Shown: positions 1-13,634 of the stretch, piece by piece
Layout: each line of letters opens with the position of its first letter
Numbering within the stretch: the stretch's first letter is position 1
NCBI GenBank assembly: GCA_963281155.1
Contig: CAUJLY010000003.1
Span: 3,968,001-4,032,000 of the forward strand
Source: Rhabditophanes sp. KR3021
Taxonomy: Eukaryota > Nematoda > Chromadorea > Rhabditida > Alloionematidae
Direction of reading: 5' to 3'
DNA length: 64,000 nucleotides
Translations under genes and position numbers: made by a program
The notes under the pieces: generated by a model
Seen by the model: only the letters and a program-made list of their open reading frames with translations
Told to the model about the DNA's origin: nothing
The model's database searches: none

Positions 1-1577
1 ACTCCCTTTTCTGCCGAATAGGTTGCTGTCTTCCAATTTAGTGTTGAATTTGTAGTAGTGGTTATTCATTCTATCTTCTAGTTCAGACTCTCCGACATAG
101 CAAATTGCTTTCTCAAATGAATCGAAGTCATCAAAAACGCTGTCTTCAGTCAACACATTCTCAGCTTTGAATCGTTATTTAAATTGTTTTTCTTCAACTC
201 TTATTGTTTGCAAACACGACTTTGGGTGTGTGTATTTTAAGAGATTCTGAAGAAAGGAAAAGAAACGGGCAATCTTTGCATTTCTTTGTCTTAGCATTTT
301 CAGATGACCACAAAGTAGAAAGTTTCTTGATTTGATACTCAATTTGAGCCTTGTCAAGAATGGATAAATAGTGGTTTCCTAATTCTTTTGCTTTATCACA
401 GTCAAGGTCAGTCACAAATTCGACATTAGTGCCAATTTGCAAGTTCAGAAGGTCATCTTGTGCTGCAATTGCATCAGCAGTTCGAAGAGGATAAATGGCT
501 TTGCCGTTGATCAACAAGAATCGTACCTCAACTACTTCTTTATCTATAATGATATACTCATCATCATTTCAAATTTCTTTAAATATAGATCATTTGCACG
601 GAGAATAACTGCTACTTCATGGGCATGTTTAAGAAATCTTGCCATTAAAGTATCCTCATTGTATGCATATACGCCAATGTACTTAAATTCCTTCATTCTT
701 AACTCGTTTAGCCACCCATTAGTTTCGAGTCACCACACTCTTCCTTATCCTCAGCTATTGATGTTTCCTCTAAAAAAACTTTTCTAACTCAAGCAACCTT
801 ATAACGCAGAAACTTGATTATTAATAGGTAATTCTTTTTGACTGTTGACATATCGTTTGATCTCCCAGACAGTCATTTCATCAACGTCGCCATCCAATAC
901 ATCGGGAACTGAATAAGCACCGATACAATTCCGTACTTCATTTATGTGGTGAACAAATTTTGTTTTCAATTTTGGATTGGTAGCTAAGGAAAAGGAGAAA
1001 TGGTGTAGTACAGGGTTGTAGACTGATTTGTCGCATGGTTTGAGAGATCTCTTGTATTCTGTGTCGTATTGTATGAAGCTTGCTCAAAAAGAAAGGCTGA
1101 TACGTGAATATTGTTGATCTCAACATTATGAAACAATGATAGCACTTGATTGGAATATTCTTCAGTCAATTATCACCTAGACTAACAGATGTATTAAGTA
1201 GTTCTTCATAGTAAAGCATGTCCCTAATCTCATTACTTTTCTCCAGAACCGCCTCAACGTTGACAAACTCCTTACGAAATGTAACTTCATCATAATTGTC
1301 ATTAAAGGTACTTTTGACCTGCTTTTTCTGACTTAACTTTCTTCTTATCAAATTCTTCAGCTGTCGGTTTTGGACTTTTTGCTTTTGCAACTCCACTAGC
1401 GAAAATTGAAAATAACTTGGGGCAGGTTTAACTTGAACTAAACAAATGAATGATTAATTTAAATTTACCTTCTACCACTTGTTGTGGTTCTTGGTAAAGT
1501 ACGACATTACTTCTAGTTAAAGCGAACAGCTTCAACCTTGGAAGTTTTTCTAGGTCCAACTTCTTCGATATTGGCAT
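1..1577 (-). pseudogene. Antisense intronic GIY-YIG/C2H2 gene copy R1 (partial, runs off left edge)
   Basis: Lies in an NDUFA10 intron on the opposite strand. A start at 1577 opens a reading frame that continues across a 31-nt GT-AG intron (about 1454-1484) into a basic, Lys/Gln-rich segment ending near 1169. A frame change there leads into an ankyrin-like stretch (about 1163-984). Later come an open segment near 960-810 containing DEMTVWEIKRYV, an 'LG' helix (KAKELGNHYLSILD) and a zinc finger CKDC-x12-H (about 300-240). Last, at about 125-70, is FEKAICYVGESELEDRMNNH, a GIY-YIG-like YVG motif with its downstream Arg and His. The domain order resembles ANKLE1/LEM-3 endonucleases. Frame changes suggest decay or unresolved introns. 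Family assignment is my own motif comparison. Confidence 0.6.
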
Positions 1578-2012
1578 TCTTCATCATACAAGTTACCTCC
1601 TCTCTTTATGCTTTCCTCTTTTACCATCTTAGTTTAATGACTCCAATTGAGCGAATCTGTGCACTAAAAACTCATGAAAATTATTTCAAGGGAATATTAA
1701 ACGAATAGCTAGCATAACGTGTTAAAAAGTGATATGTAACTACAATGGCATGGCGTTAAATTAAAAGTCATGACTTGCTCAATTTACTTGACAAGAAAAA
1801 TATGCGATTCACCCTTGAAAACGGTTGAAAGAGTATGTCTTGCTAAATGTCTAAATATGAACAAGCCTTTACTTAAAATTACAATTATTGCCATGACATT
1901 AAATAGTTTTAACTGATATTTAAATTTAAGAAGTCCCACGGCAAAGATCGATATGTATATAATTTGATCAAAAAACACATTTAAATATATTAATCAAATT
2001 TTGTTATTTCAG

Positions 2013-3900
2013 ATGAAAATATGTTTTACAAGAATCCAATGTCCGATTTGACTGCTTGCATGCAAGATCGTATCTTCCAGTCCAAATTTGACCAATATTT
2101 GAATGCTTTAGGTAAGTTGTTTACTAAATTTAAGAAATATCAAACAAATAAGGGTATTAAATGATTAAATAAGGCTTTTACTGGTAGTTCTCTTCAGAGA
2201 ACACATCCATTACAATCTCAAACGTTTTGGCAAACTAGCTTACCAACTTTATCCTTTGTTTCCGGAAACATTTGAGACACAATGTCAAATGATGGCTTGC
2301 AGATAAAACACATCTACGACACTTTCTTCTATTTCCAAATACTTCCACATTTAAAATACATTCTTTGGCATATTGAAGTTTCGAAATTTGACGCATGCAG
2401 TTTTATAATTGTGATCTATCAATCTTCTTTCAATATCATATGCCTACTTAAGCAGATCAATTCAGATGTAATATCTTTTCTCATTTCTTGGTCTAAAATA
2501 GATATTAATCGTAATAGAGGTTTCAAACATACTTTTAGTCCTAAGTGTTTTACTTTTTGCGAAGGAATATTTACTATTATTCACTTTAGATACTTTCATC
2601 GGTCTCTCCTCGAAGATGATATTACTATCATCCTTCTTTAATATTTCCACCCGCCTTTCTCTCCCTACTATTTTGAGCCATGCCAGTCTAAATGAAACCC
2701 AAATGTGCGATGTTATGCAACCAAATTAAACGAAATTTGATGTTAAAAATCATTACACGTAAAATATCATGTACTTATATGAATACTTTGAATAAGCAAA
2801 AAACAAAACGCTTTTAAGATAGGACAATGTACAGGTAAATATTAAAGACGGTAGTCACCTTATGGAGTGACTCTTATCGGGACCTTTCCTGAAAGAGTTA
2901 AAATATCTACTTTCATAAAGCAAATTATTAATAAAAACACCAATATTTCTCACATTAATATTGTTGGGTAAACATAATTGGTAATTTAATTGATAAAAAA
3001 ATTTAAAACTACGGCTATGCTATAGAATAAAAAATGTATTGAATATACGTACTACTTAAACAACATAAACTAATTGATATCACTGTTTTAGCTCATATTA
3101 TTAACACTGGTCAAGGAGTTGTGATGGAACGTTCTCCATATTCCGACTTTGTTTTCGCTAATGCTATGAAAGCTAACAACTACATTGGCACTGAATTTTT
3201 CAAGCATTACTATTACATGAGAAAGTCAGCTCTCCCAGAACTAAACTTTTGGCCCCATTTAGTAGTTTATTTAGACACACCTGTCGCCAAATGCCTTGAG
3301 AATATCAAGAAGACAGGGAACTCGGATAAAATATCGACATTAAATGAAAATTACTTGATGACAATTGAAGAGTCATACAAGGATTCAATTCGTGAATACA
3401 AAAAATATTCAAAACTTCTCATTTATGACTGGACGAAGCCCGGAAACACTGATATTATCGTTGAAGATATTGAAAGAATGGACTTCGATTTCCACGAATG
3501 GCACAGTGGCGATGTCTTCGAACAATGGTTTGAACCTCAAGATGAAGCTGGGTGGGCACAATGGAGACTGCACGTCACTGACAAGTCAAAGGCCCGTATC
3601 AACGCTTTTGATGGTATTGCTCAACACGAAGTAGGAGAGCTTTATACTAGTCCAAGAGATTTAGGACACTTTGTTAATGTGATGAAGACTCATGTCTTGA
3701 AAAGTCCATACAGTTATGGATACATCAAGAAGAATGGAGATCACACCGCTGGATTAATGAGCTCTGGATTTGGACATATGCTTCCAGAACCATGGTATGA
3801 TTACTTCTACAAGGAGGCGTACTATGACAAGTGTGTTACTCACGAAGGTATGCTTGATCCAAAGGCTAAACATTACGACCCGGATTACGTTCACCATTAG
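2013..3900 (+). CDS. NDUFA10: NADH dehydrogenase (complex I) subunit NDUFA10, 3' part
   Basis: Accessory subunit of mitochondrial complex I with a deoxynucleoside-kinase-like fold (NUO-4 in C. elegans). Two exons are visible: 2013-2111 and 3092-3900. The reading frame is consistent across the 980-nt intron (phase 1). The earlier exons, with the targeting peptide and P-loop region, lie beyond the left edge. Diagnostic segments are TGQGVVMERSPYSDFVF, matching the family's TGQGVVLERS..SDFVF, and LVVYLDTP followed by VEDIE. The stop is at 3898-3900 and an AATAAA lies near 3994. The gene converges tail-to-tail on SARM1. The intron upstream of 2013 holds antisense copy R1. The 2112-3091 intron is also unusually long for this genome and has only short antisense frames. 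Confidence 0.9.
2112..3091. other. Long NDUFA10 intron with weak antisense frames
   Basis: A 980-nt intron with good GTAAG donor and TTTTAG acceptor, about twenty times longer than typical introns here. On the minus strand an open stretch of about 62 codons (2650-2462) is rich in Lys, Ser and Asn. It is interrupted soon after, and a Cys-containing segment follows near 2330-2210. By length and antisense setting this could be another, more decayed copy of the intronic nuclease family, but I could not find its zinc finger or YVG motif. Confidence 0.3.
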
Positions 3901-4359
3901 AGTCTATAGGAGTTTTTAATTATAACAACATGGTAAATGATTTTGTGCTTTTACACATTCTTAGAATTGTTTAAAACTAGAGTATATTCTTGAAATAAAA
4001 GTCTCTTATCTTAAACACATTCATCCGTGCTTATTTATTTAAATACAATACATGTACTTGACCAAGGAACAAAGAAAGTACATTTTATAAAATAAATTAT
4101 TAAATTAAGTAAAAATATAAAACCAAGAATCAAAAATTCAAAATGTTTGGATATAACGGCTACACATCATTTATACAATAAGTTAAATACTTTGAGGATA
4201 TTTTGTTCCATTTGGAGAATATAAATTATTCACTAAGTTTCATCATATTTCCAAGTTTCATTACTATTTTGAAATAGAGTTAGGGATACTCGTTTTTGAC
4301 ATCATCATGTCAACTATATTTAAAAAAATATATTTTGAAATGTAATAAATCCAGTTTAC
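3901..4359. other. Convergent intergenic region NDUFA10/SARM1
   Basis: This 459-nt AT-rich spacer holds the 3' ends of two convergent genes. AATAAA near 3994 serves the plus-strand gene. Several A/T-rich candidates near 4085-4100 could serve the minus-strand gene. I see no coding potential. Confidence 0.6.
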
Positions 4360-7300
4360 TCAATTCTTATGATTTAAGGAGAATTCATTGTTATTTGGCG
4401 CGTATATTCTTCGTGTGGGTCTGGTTACTGTGGAATTACTGGGAGTTAATTTTCCATTTGTAGAATTGCTAGGAGTTAATTTTCCATTTGTAGAACCGTT
4501 GATAGAAGTGTATTTCTTAGTTGCTTTTAAAGTTGTATTTCTTGGGCTTGTAGTTGATGAAGTATTTGCAGTGGTTGCAGTCATTTTTCCTTTTGCAGCT
4601 TGTTCTTTTTTGGTAATAGTTTTTGATACAGATTTAGGTATCGGAATGCCGTCTTCAAATTCATTTAAGAACCTTTTTATCTTTCCTATACAGGCATCCT
4701 GGTACTCATGAACCCAATTTACACCATTGAATGTAGCGATTTGTCTAATATCTTCTGGTATTTCAGTTGCTAATGGGAACTTGAATTCTTCTGCCATGAC
4801 TGGCACAATATTCTTTTTATGTTCAAATGCACACTTTAATTCCTTATGAATCCAATCTTGGCAGGCATCGTCGTCTTTAAGGCGATCAAGAGAATTTTCA
4901 GTTAAAACAATTAAAAAATGTTTGGCAGATTGTATTTTTTTGAGCAGCGACGATTCAAACTCTCCTTAATAAATTTTAAATTAATATTGTTTATAAAAAT
5001 GTAAATTTTAAGGAAACTATAAACCGAAGATTTGTTTTTAAAAAACATTTTTGGAATGTCCCATATTATTTACTTTTAAGGGTATTGCTATTATTAATGA
5101 TCATGAGAATGGATGTGTGATAGCTGACATCTTGATTTAAAGTATTCTCAAGGTTAAGATTACACTGACGGTTAATTATAATATTTATTTTGATACCCTC
5201 CTTTAATTATAAATAAATATTTTGACTCCCACGTTTAATAATAACGTACCTCCGTGTAATCTGTCGACATCAATGAAAACTCTATATCCTTGGATTGTCA
5301 GCATGACTTTAATCAGACTAGCAAGTTGATTACCATTGCTTCTTCTATACGAAATGAAGATATCATATTGTTTGCTCAACGCTGATAACTCTATATCATC
5401 AAAGTGTTTTCCTTCTATAAAATGTATAATTTAATTAGATGGTATGTGTAAATAAACGTACGTTCTAATGCCTGGCGTAGTTTATGTCTGTGTATAATAT
5501 TTTGAATGCCACATACTTTTTCCATCCAAAGATCGGTTAAATGTGGGAGCAAACTTCTATTTAAGCCGGAGTTTAACATTTGATAAGTGTAGGCACTTAA
5601 TTCTGGAGATAATGACATTAAAAATTGGTCTAATTGGGTCTCATCAACGGAACTATAATCTGCAGCAATCTTTAAACTTTCTAATTCTCTCATAAACTTC
5701 TTCCTTAAAAGACCACTAGTTATCTTTATATCGTGTTCAAGTTCCTGTTCGGTCATTAATAACAATAAGTCACCATCGACTTTGTGAGTACCAAAAGCTT
5801 CACAATAGTCGTCAAAGCCAATTTTCTGTACCCAACACTGTACATTTGTGACATTCCAACAGGGTACATCACTGCAAGTAATAAATAAATTAAATAAATA
5901 AAACTAACAAATAATTTACCGTGATAATTTGTGTGGTACTTCTTCTCCTATATATGTTAAGGCATCGCTTGCAAATTGAGCTGCTTGATCATCTGGGCTG
6001 GAGGCAATTTCCTTCAAATAAGGAATCGCTCCAATCTCATGAAACATTGGTGTTTTTTCCTGTCTTTTTTTAATGATCGTCTCCAATACAAAGTGGAATC
6101 CAAATATTCCTTTAGCTTGTCTGCATCGGGAGCGTAGCAGTGATAATAACCTGAAATGATTGAGTATTAGTTAAGATATGATATTTCATCATAACATATT
6201 GTTGTATGTTTGATCAATTTTACCTTCCAAAGACATTTATTACATGGTCAATAAGAATAAGTATGATAGCTACACCATTTAATATCTCTAGTGCTAAGTA
6301 ATTTAAGTATTCTTTGTCCCGAGTTGACATCGACAAATACACAGATTTATCAAAACTCATCAGAACAAATTAATTAGATGGGTTTTTCTGAGAAGGATAA
6401 TTAATAAATAGTTAGAATATGTTTCTGATCTTTCTTATTTATAGGTGCGCGAGACTGCACAGATAAGCACAAAAGAATCAAATGCTGACTCATAGGAGAG
6501 GCTTTTTTTGTTGAGAGGGAGGTAAAAGTGATGTCGCGCAGTAGTGAAGAAAGATTAACATTAAGAAACATATACTATTTTTTGTGTTATTGGGCTCGTT
6601 TAACTTTTTTGTTAAAAAAGTGTTAAGCTTAATGAGACAAATTACGAAATAAACTTTATATATATTTGTCCGCTAGGATTACTTCTTATTTGCGGTAATG
6701 CTTTTAATATAAATAATTTTAGATTATGTTGTTATCAAGTTATAATTTTAAGAAATGATTCATAATCAAAAAGCAATTTACATACCTACGGAGCCACACA
6801 TTATCCCTACCAGGTGAATGCATGAAATGCTTATTTGCAAAAGCTATTGGAATATGGGTTGACAAAAATGGATCCACTAATCCTAAAGTATCACACTTTA
6901 AGGCAGCACTTTCCGTATCAGTAAAGCTAGCGAGAATACAGACTGCTAAGCATGCGTAGTATCTTGAAATTTCATCGTTCTGCTGGGCTAATAAGTAAAG
7001 CCATTCATGATGCTAAATATACATGCAATTAATTTGGTTTGATTGATAAGCTTACTTTTTTTTCAATGATAATTTTTCTAGATTCTGCACTACTATACAA
7101 GACAGCATTAACAAATGCCAACGAAGCCTGTCTTAGTACAAGTTGCGAGGAAGTTAATGCACGTTGGCAAGTTGCAATGATATACTCTATTGTTCCATAT
7201 GTGATCATTTTGTATGTGGTATTTTCTGAATCTTTAAACAAACACTCTATGATTGACAAGGAAATACGCTGTTGATCGGCATTGTTTCTCAACATCATAG

Positions 7301-9200
7301 CAGAGGTAACAATTTTTTTCAAATAATTGTGTTCAATTATGTAAGCACGGTTGCATTCGGTCAAAATTTCTTGCATAAATCGTCCACAACAAACACGAAC
7401 TAAAAATGTATTGTTTTTATTATTTTCATTTGTTGGTATGATAAATATTTTTTAGTTCGTTCATTTTGCCTACTCATAAAGCAAATATTGCAAGTAAAAA
7501 ATAATTTCGAATTAGTGGCAATGTTTACAAAATGATAAGACAAGATTATTTTTAAATAATAAAAAATAGTTTGCTTACCCATTTCGGTTGTATCTGTATT
7601 AACAAATAATTGAATTAACACCTCGAGGTATTTTTTATCACACAAATGTTCACACAAAGCATGTGACAATTCTTGACTAATATATTGGAACTCCCACGAT
7701 TTTTTCATTACTTTGGTACCAATTGTGCAACCATCAATGATACATTGATCTTCTCCTTTACCAATAGCATTATCTCCGAAAGCAGCATCTATAAACTCTT
7801 TGTATTTTTGCATTTTCGCTTTTAGGGTGTGCATTCTCATCACTTGCTCAGTATGACTACTCTTAGGCATCTCTTCCAAATTAATCGGGTAATTAGGATT
7901 CTATAAATAGTTTCATGAGTCATAGAACGTATAGGATGTGTAAGTTTTAATAATACATTATAGTAATATAGTTTTTCTTGTTTTGCCCTAAAATTTTCTT
8001 ATTTTGTGCAAAGTTTGCGATACATTATCATAATTAAAAGTAAATGGGCTAGTAAGGAACTTTGGACTGATTACTGATAAGTAAAGTTTCATTATTTATG
8101 TGTATTAATTTCGGGTTTTAAAATTAAGCTTATTGTATTAAACTTTGAGCAAAGAAATTAACTAGTCGGTTGACAAGAAGTTTCAAAACAATTGTCATAG
8201 AGGTGTATGAGTAATAATTTACCTTGTAATAGTTTCCTTGTTGATTTAGTGATCTACCATCGTAATTACATGAACTATCATCAAGATGAGGGTCTATCAA
8301 GGTGACTGAAGGATTATGCACATTATTTGTTGTTGAGCCTTCACTCTTAAAACGCCTGCATTCAGCTTCTCTTTTTATTGTAATGGCTGATGGTAATTGT
8401 CCTGCTGGCTCGCATGGTGTTGAAAGTGAAGTTTGAAGCTTCGTTTCCCCATTTCTCGGACTAGATGGTCTATTGTACATGGGCGGACAATTAAGTGTCC
8501 CATTTCGGAAGAAGATCCGGTCATTTTTTTCAATGTTTGATCTCAATACATCTTGATTATAGCATTCATTATGATCGTAAGGATCATCTAGAGAGCTAAT
8601 CTTACCATTATTAGCCTTTCCAGACACATCTTCTAAGGTAGTTTGCTGGCGCAGGAGAGCATTTTGAATATTGAATTGACTTCGTACCGGCGTATTGTAT
8701 ATTATCTTCGAAGCATTAGACATATTTGCTGGAATGTTGGATATGGTTGATATCCTAGAGTTTGTATTTGAATATGTTGTGATATTCTCCGTTGAAACAA
8801 GGTGCGACGAGTTGCGCATAGATGGAGACAATAAACGTTGTTGTTTTGATGCAAAATCGTTTTTGTAATTTTCTTCGCGACTAATGGAAGAAAAAGAATT
8901 GAAAGGCATATTGTTTACAGCGAAACAACTTTCCTTTTCCTTTTTATGATGCAGTTCATTGTTATTTATAATACCAGTGCAGGTATGAATCATTGTTTGA
9001 TTATCAACTGGTAGCTCAAATGCTGCTAGATCATCGTCTTCCAGTAATTCGGACAAAATTTTGTCCGTCCGATCTAGCGGAGTTTTCTTATTTTTAGACA
9101 CAGAAGCGTCTTGACGAGATAATGTAAATCTTTCAACTGAATCTGCAGACATTAAACCCGATTTCAATTCCTGAAGTTCAGCGCCAGGTATTTTTAGCAT
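4360..9200 (-). CDS. SARM1: SARM1/TIR-1: ARM-SAM-SAM-TIR NADase
   Basis: Neuronal NAD+-cleaving enzyme and innate-immune/axon-degeneration switch. I infer eight exons (minus strand): 9200-8223, 7900-7579, 7399-7056, 7012-6786, 6150-5920, 5871-5462, 5414-5250, 4964-4360; phases agree at every junction. The first exon encodes about 326 low-complexity, probably disordered residues. The next four give ARM repeats, including [16 protein letters not shown] and IGEEVP, which match human SARM1. Exon 6 carries tandem SAM domains ([18 protein letters not shown]). Exons 7-8 carry the TIR domain ([20 protein letters not shown], then [19 protein letters not shown]), with the catalytic Glu of the W-hydrophobic-H-K-E motif intact. 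The tail is Thr/Ser-rich with a duplicated 10-residue unit. The ATG at 9200 lies 4 nt after a TTATAG acceptor, suggesting trans-splicing or a 5' UTR intron. Confidence 0.93.
4441..4500 (-). repeat. 30-bp tandem duplication in the SARM1 tail
   Basis: Two near-identical 30-bp units encode the repeated decapeptide [10 protein letters not shown] close to the SARM1 C-terminus, downstream of the TIR domain. It is in frame, so it only lengthens a low-complexity tail. Confidence 0.8.
6224..6360 (-). CDS. SARM1: Candidate alternative first exon of SARM1
   Basis: An ATG at 6360 opens 45 codons plus 2 nt, ending GGAAG|GTAAAA at 6224. That phase is the same as the exon ending at 6786, so it joins cleanly to the exon starting at 6150 (reads FGR then LLSLLRSRC). 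It encodes a hydrophobic stretch ([18 protein letters not shown]). A product starting here would lack the N-terminal region and about two thirds of the ARM domain but keep the last ARM part, both SAMs and TIR. It could instead be skipped intronic sequence. Confidence 0.5.
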
Positions 9201-12200
9201 ATACCTATAAATCAAAACAATTAAAAACAATTATTAAATAACAATAAAAATGTCACTACATTATAGTTATCCACGACATGTGTATATATTTCCGATAGCA
9301 ATAATTAGAATTATTAAAACGGTTGGATTAATTAGAATAATTTATGTATTCCTATTCTATTTCGACTTCCTTAGTGCAATGCATCAATACATCGACCTTT
9401 TGCTCATTATTTAAAATTTAACTAAAGTGAAATAATAATATTTTTTAGCGAAATTGTAAATTAATATAAATGGAAATATAATTAAAGACAGAAATATCTA
9501 CATCCACTAAATATATGTAACTTCCAAGTTTTGAATATAATTGATTTGTGTAACCAAAAAATAGTAAATATTATATTTGATAGTGATGAATTTTATTTAG
9601 CGGAGTTTTTAAGCCTCCAGCAAGGATATGGCTTTCTCTTTAACTAAAGTAGGAAACAAGTATTGTCTCCAAAATGTGATATGTGGATTTATGTTTAGTT
9701 TATATACAATGTCTTTAATTGACGATTGAAAATGAAGTGCATCATGTATAATAAAAGAGGATTATGAAAGGTAGCTAAAAATATATTCATCAGATTAGTA
9801 AGAGCACCATGGTTATACTGTTAATAAAACAATCTGATAGAAATACAAAATATCATTTGAATACAAAGATTTGCGCTATTATTTCAAACATATCCTTAAA
9901 TTACTAAATGTAATATTAAGTATTTGAAAATGACGTAGTGACATTGAACAATTCAGTCACTGACTCATTTACATTTCACAAACAGGTACACCAAAACACA
10001 ATGTAGTATATGTTTTATTAGATATGGCAGACTTTTCTTCTAATTCATTAAACCTTTTAAAAGTTTAATGGAATAATTGGTATTTGTTTGACTAATAGAA
10101 ATTGAACTAAAGGAAGTCAAAATTCATGAAAATGGTTGCATTAATTAGAAATAGTTAAAGTAAATTGAGTTCAATTTAAACAAAAAATTATTATCAAATA
10201 CTATAGCGTAATAATGCGTGTTAACAAGAAAGTATCAAACTATTATCAAAGTACACTCAAAAATCATGAATTGCTATTGAACTATGACAACAATTGATGA
10301 AATAATATCAGCGAAATACAGCCAAAATGATTTAAATACCATCAAAATACTTTAAATTTGTACAAAAATAGATAATGATTGTTATGATGGTGGTTCATTT
10401 TAAATATAATCTGTTTATATTGTTTAATAATAACTGATGCATTATTTTTAAAAGAAAAAGGAAATTATATGTATATTTATGTGTATGGATGTATATGCAC
10501 ATGCCAAAATTGTAATTAACTTTTACAAACATCAATTTAGAACATATATTGGTCGTAGTATAAAAGGGACCACTATAATTATGAATATTAAAAAAATTGC
10601 TCTTTATAGCTTTTTTAAACTTAATTTAAGTCATGTTATCTTGTATTCCAAATAACTATTCCTGCAAATGGCTTTACTATGAAATAAATAGAGTAGGATT
10701 AATGGGATTTTAATGATAATAATTAAATGTTTCAGTAAGTTTTGCATTATCAATTTTAATGATTAAATTGTGCAATAAAAGATAATCCTTTAATTGATTC
10801 CCACCAAAAAACATTAAAATACACCAAATATCTATGTGCGTGTTAAAATATTGTATGAGAAGGAGAAAAGCACATTGACAAAGCTTAACTTTAGGAGATA
10901 TGTCATGTCTCTTATTTTCCTTTTCACTCTGCTATAAAACACCGCATGTGCCTTCATTTGCCCTTATAAAAATATGTGCAAACTAAAAATACATAGCTTA
11001 TACTTCTGGTAAGGCGAGTATGAAATATTTCACACTGTCAAATGTAGAAACATGTATAAAACCAGTAGAAGCGTTTTATACGTCTGCGGACGTGCTCAAA
11101 AAATTGGGACAAAGATAAACGGGCAATGAAATGGGGAAAATATACATTTGCATTTTATTCAAGAACAAAGAAGACATCCAGATATTTGGTTGCCAATGAT
11201 AGATATTTAGATATTTGTTTGGATGGGTATGTTCATTAAAAGAGAATGTATACCACAAATCTGATATTAAAAATTGATATGTAAAAGTAGGTTTTGCCTG
11301 CCAATATTTTTTATTTAAACTTTTCAACGTATAGAAAATATTTTTTTATCACAAAGTTGAGAGAATGTATTCACATTACATTTTTGCTTTATATTTAGCT
11401 AAAATGAATTTAAAGTTGATAAAACCAGCAAAAATCTTTTTAATTCGTTAAATATGTTATTTCCCTATCTTGCCTTATATCGCATCAAGCGGGAGGGAAG
11501 TATTTCACAAAGTATATTATAAAGTACATTTTAAAGCATTTTGCAAAGTTTACACTTAAACAGTTAATATTTTCTTCATAATTTAAAAGGTCTCTGAACT
11601 TTTAAACCAATTTTGCATTTAATAGAAAACATTATTTTTGCGTTTTTATTGTATCTGTTAATTGGAATAAAAGTAATGTATATTTTTTAAAGATAACTTT
11701 TATCTAGGTTATTGATAATACTTTGAACTTTAAAAAACGATTAAGGTTTAAAAGATTAAACAATTTTTATCTAAAATGGAATTTATCAAGTACGTCTTAT
11801 CACTCAAATTGTAACAGAAATTAAATATCATTTGTTCGGTGGAAAATATGGAATCGTATTGTTAGAAAATTGGCAACAACATCAAACATTCTAAATCCCT
11901 ACCACATCATTTTCATTGTTATAGACATTGTTTTGAATTTATTTGGACATTCAGTATATAAATCTCATCTATTTTATTATTACCTTATCAGTATCATTAA
12001 ACTGTACCGTACCGATTTACCTTAGCTAAACTGTTAATCTTGTTAAGTTAAGCACTACAAAACAAATAGTATTTATATCAATAATAAATATAAATAAATG
12101 ATTAAACATGTTAATTCTTTTCGGGTGTCTATTTTGTGTCAACAAGATTTAGCGATAAACAAAACAAAAAAAATGACTAGGAACTGTTATCTATAAATGA

Positions 12201-13194
12201 TGAGTTTAGACCAATTACAGAAAATGATAGGCAATAAATATCATTTAGGGATGATAAAATAATTAAAGCTCAATAAAAATCAGCAAAGATATATAATTTA
12301 AAAACGCATAAGGAAAATTGATATCAAACAACGTGAGAAGTAAATATTCTTTATTACAACAAAATCTAACCAAAAATTAATGTTAAAATGTTTGTAAAAA
12401 AAGTTCAATTTTCATTTTTAAACCATGTCAAAAATATGATTATCCTTCAAATCATTGCGATAAAAAGATAATCCTAACTGCTTATCAGCCAAAATCGCCT
12501 TTGATTTCAGAATCAGAATTGGAGAAATTAATAACTGCGTCATAGACGCTTAATATATTGTTAATCTTATATTAGCACTATGTCAATTCATCATCATAAA
12601 TGATAAACTCAAAACCGAGTAACTTCATCCGATTCCAATTTATTTTTGGCCTAATTAAAAGTTTCATATAATTTATGTCTCTAAAGGTGTACGTATGAGT
12701 AACAATGACGATTGCTAATCCGATTACTTCTGCCACTTTTTTCGCTTAAATCATAAATCATTCCAAAAGCTTTTAAGTAATTTTATGTACCCCTTATGCA
12801 TTCGTTTATTTATAAAAAGAAGGATTGTTCGTATTATTTTAAGGCACGTCTTTCTTACATTTAATTATTATCATCTCAAATAAATCAAATAGATTATAAA
12901 ATTTGCACTTTAAAAATGGTTCATATTCAAAGGTGACACAAAAAGAACGATGGCTCTGTTTATATGTATTTAAAAAAACAATTGCCTGTACCTTCTTAAT
13001 TACTATTAAAAATAATGGATTTTAACAAATAATTAATAGATGTGTTTTGTATGTTCGAAATCAATTACTTCAAAATCATTTTTTAAAACATCTATTAGCA
13101 ATCTTGATGAAATGAATGAATATATTTTATTACCCATTCATAAATAATGTTTGTTTTGGTGTCAATTTGTAATGTTGAATCATTTATTAGTATT

Positions 13195-13345
13195 TTGAAT
13201 CATTTTATATGATTTAGTATTACTTAGTATGGTTTAGTAATATTTAGTATGGTTTAGTAATATTTAGTAAGGTTTAGTGTTGTTCGCTATAATTTAGTAT
13301 TGTTCATTATAATTTAGTGCTATTTTTATGCTTCATTATGATTTA
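13195..13345. repeat. Degenerate TTTAGTA-type tandem repeat
   Basis: Repeated variants of ATGGTTTAGTAATATTTAGT, decaying into TTTAGTATTGTTC-type units. Period is irregular, about 9-20 bp. It is low-complexity DNA with no coding frame. Confidence 0.7.
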
Positions 13346-13634
13346 GTGTTTTTTGTATGATTTTATATCAGTTTTAAGCTTTCAGAATATTTTGTTTAAT
13401 TGTTTTGTAGCAACGTTTTAGTGTTTTGTATTCGATTAATAATAATACTGTTTTGATGTCAATTTTATTTACTTCTGTTTCGATAACATATTCAATTACA
13501 AAATAACATTGGATGATTTACTTCGATTAAAGTTAATTTTCGATCCCAATAAACATATACTTTTGTTCCAATACCATCAACAATAGTACATAAAAAAGCT
13601 GGTCCTTTTTTTAATTAACTGATTATACTAACAT

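Noticed and set aside
1..1577. Penelope-like retroelement as the source of the GIY-YIG copies
   Set aside because: No reverse-transcriptase motif was found near any copy, and R1 and R9 have an ankyrin-like N-terminal part. It remains an alternative to test, not a call.
4388..4711. Plus-strand 107-codon frame
   Set aside because: It is the antisense shadow of the low-complexity SARM1 tail; hydrophobic only because the sense strand encodes Asn/Thr/Lys.
12839..12860. miR-124-like AAGGCACG match
   Set aside because: Only the seed-like eight bases fit; the rest differs and no hairpin partner is visible.
13195..13345. Interstitial telomere repeat
   Set aside because: Units are TTTAGTA or TTTAGTG variants of irregular spacing, not a perfect TTAGGC or TTAGGG array.
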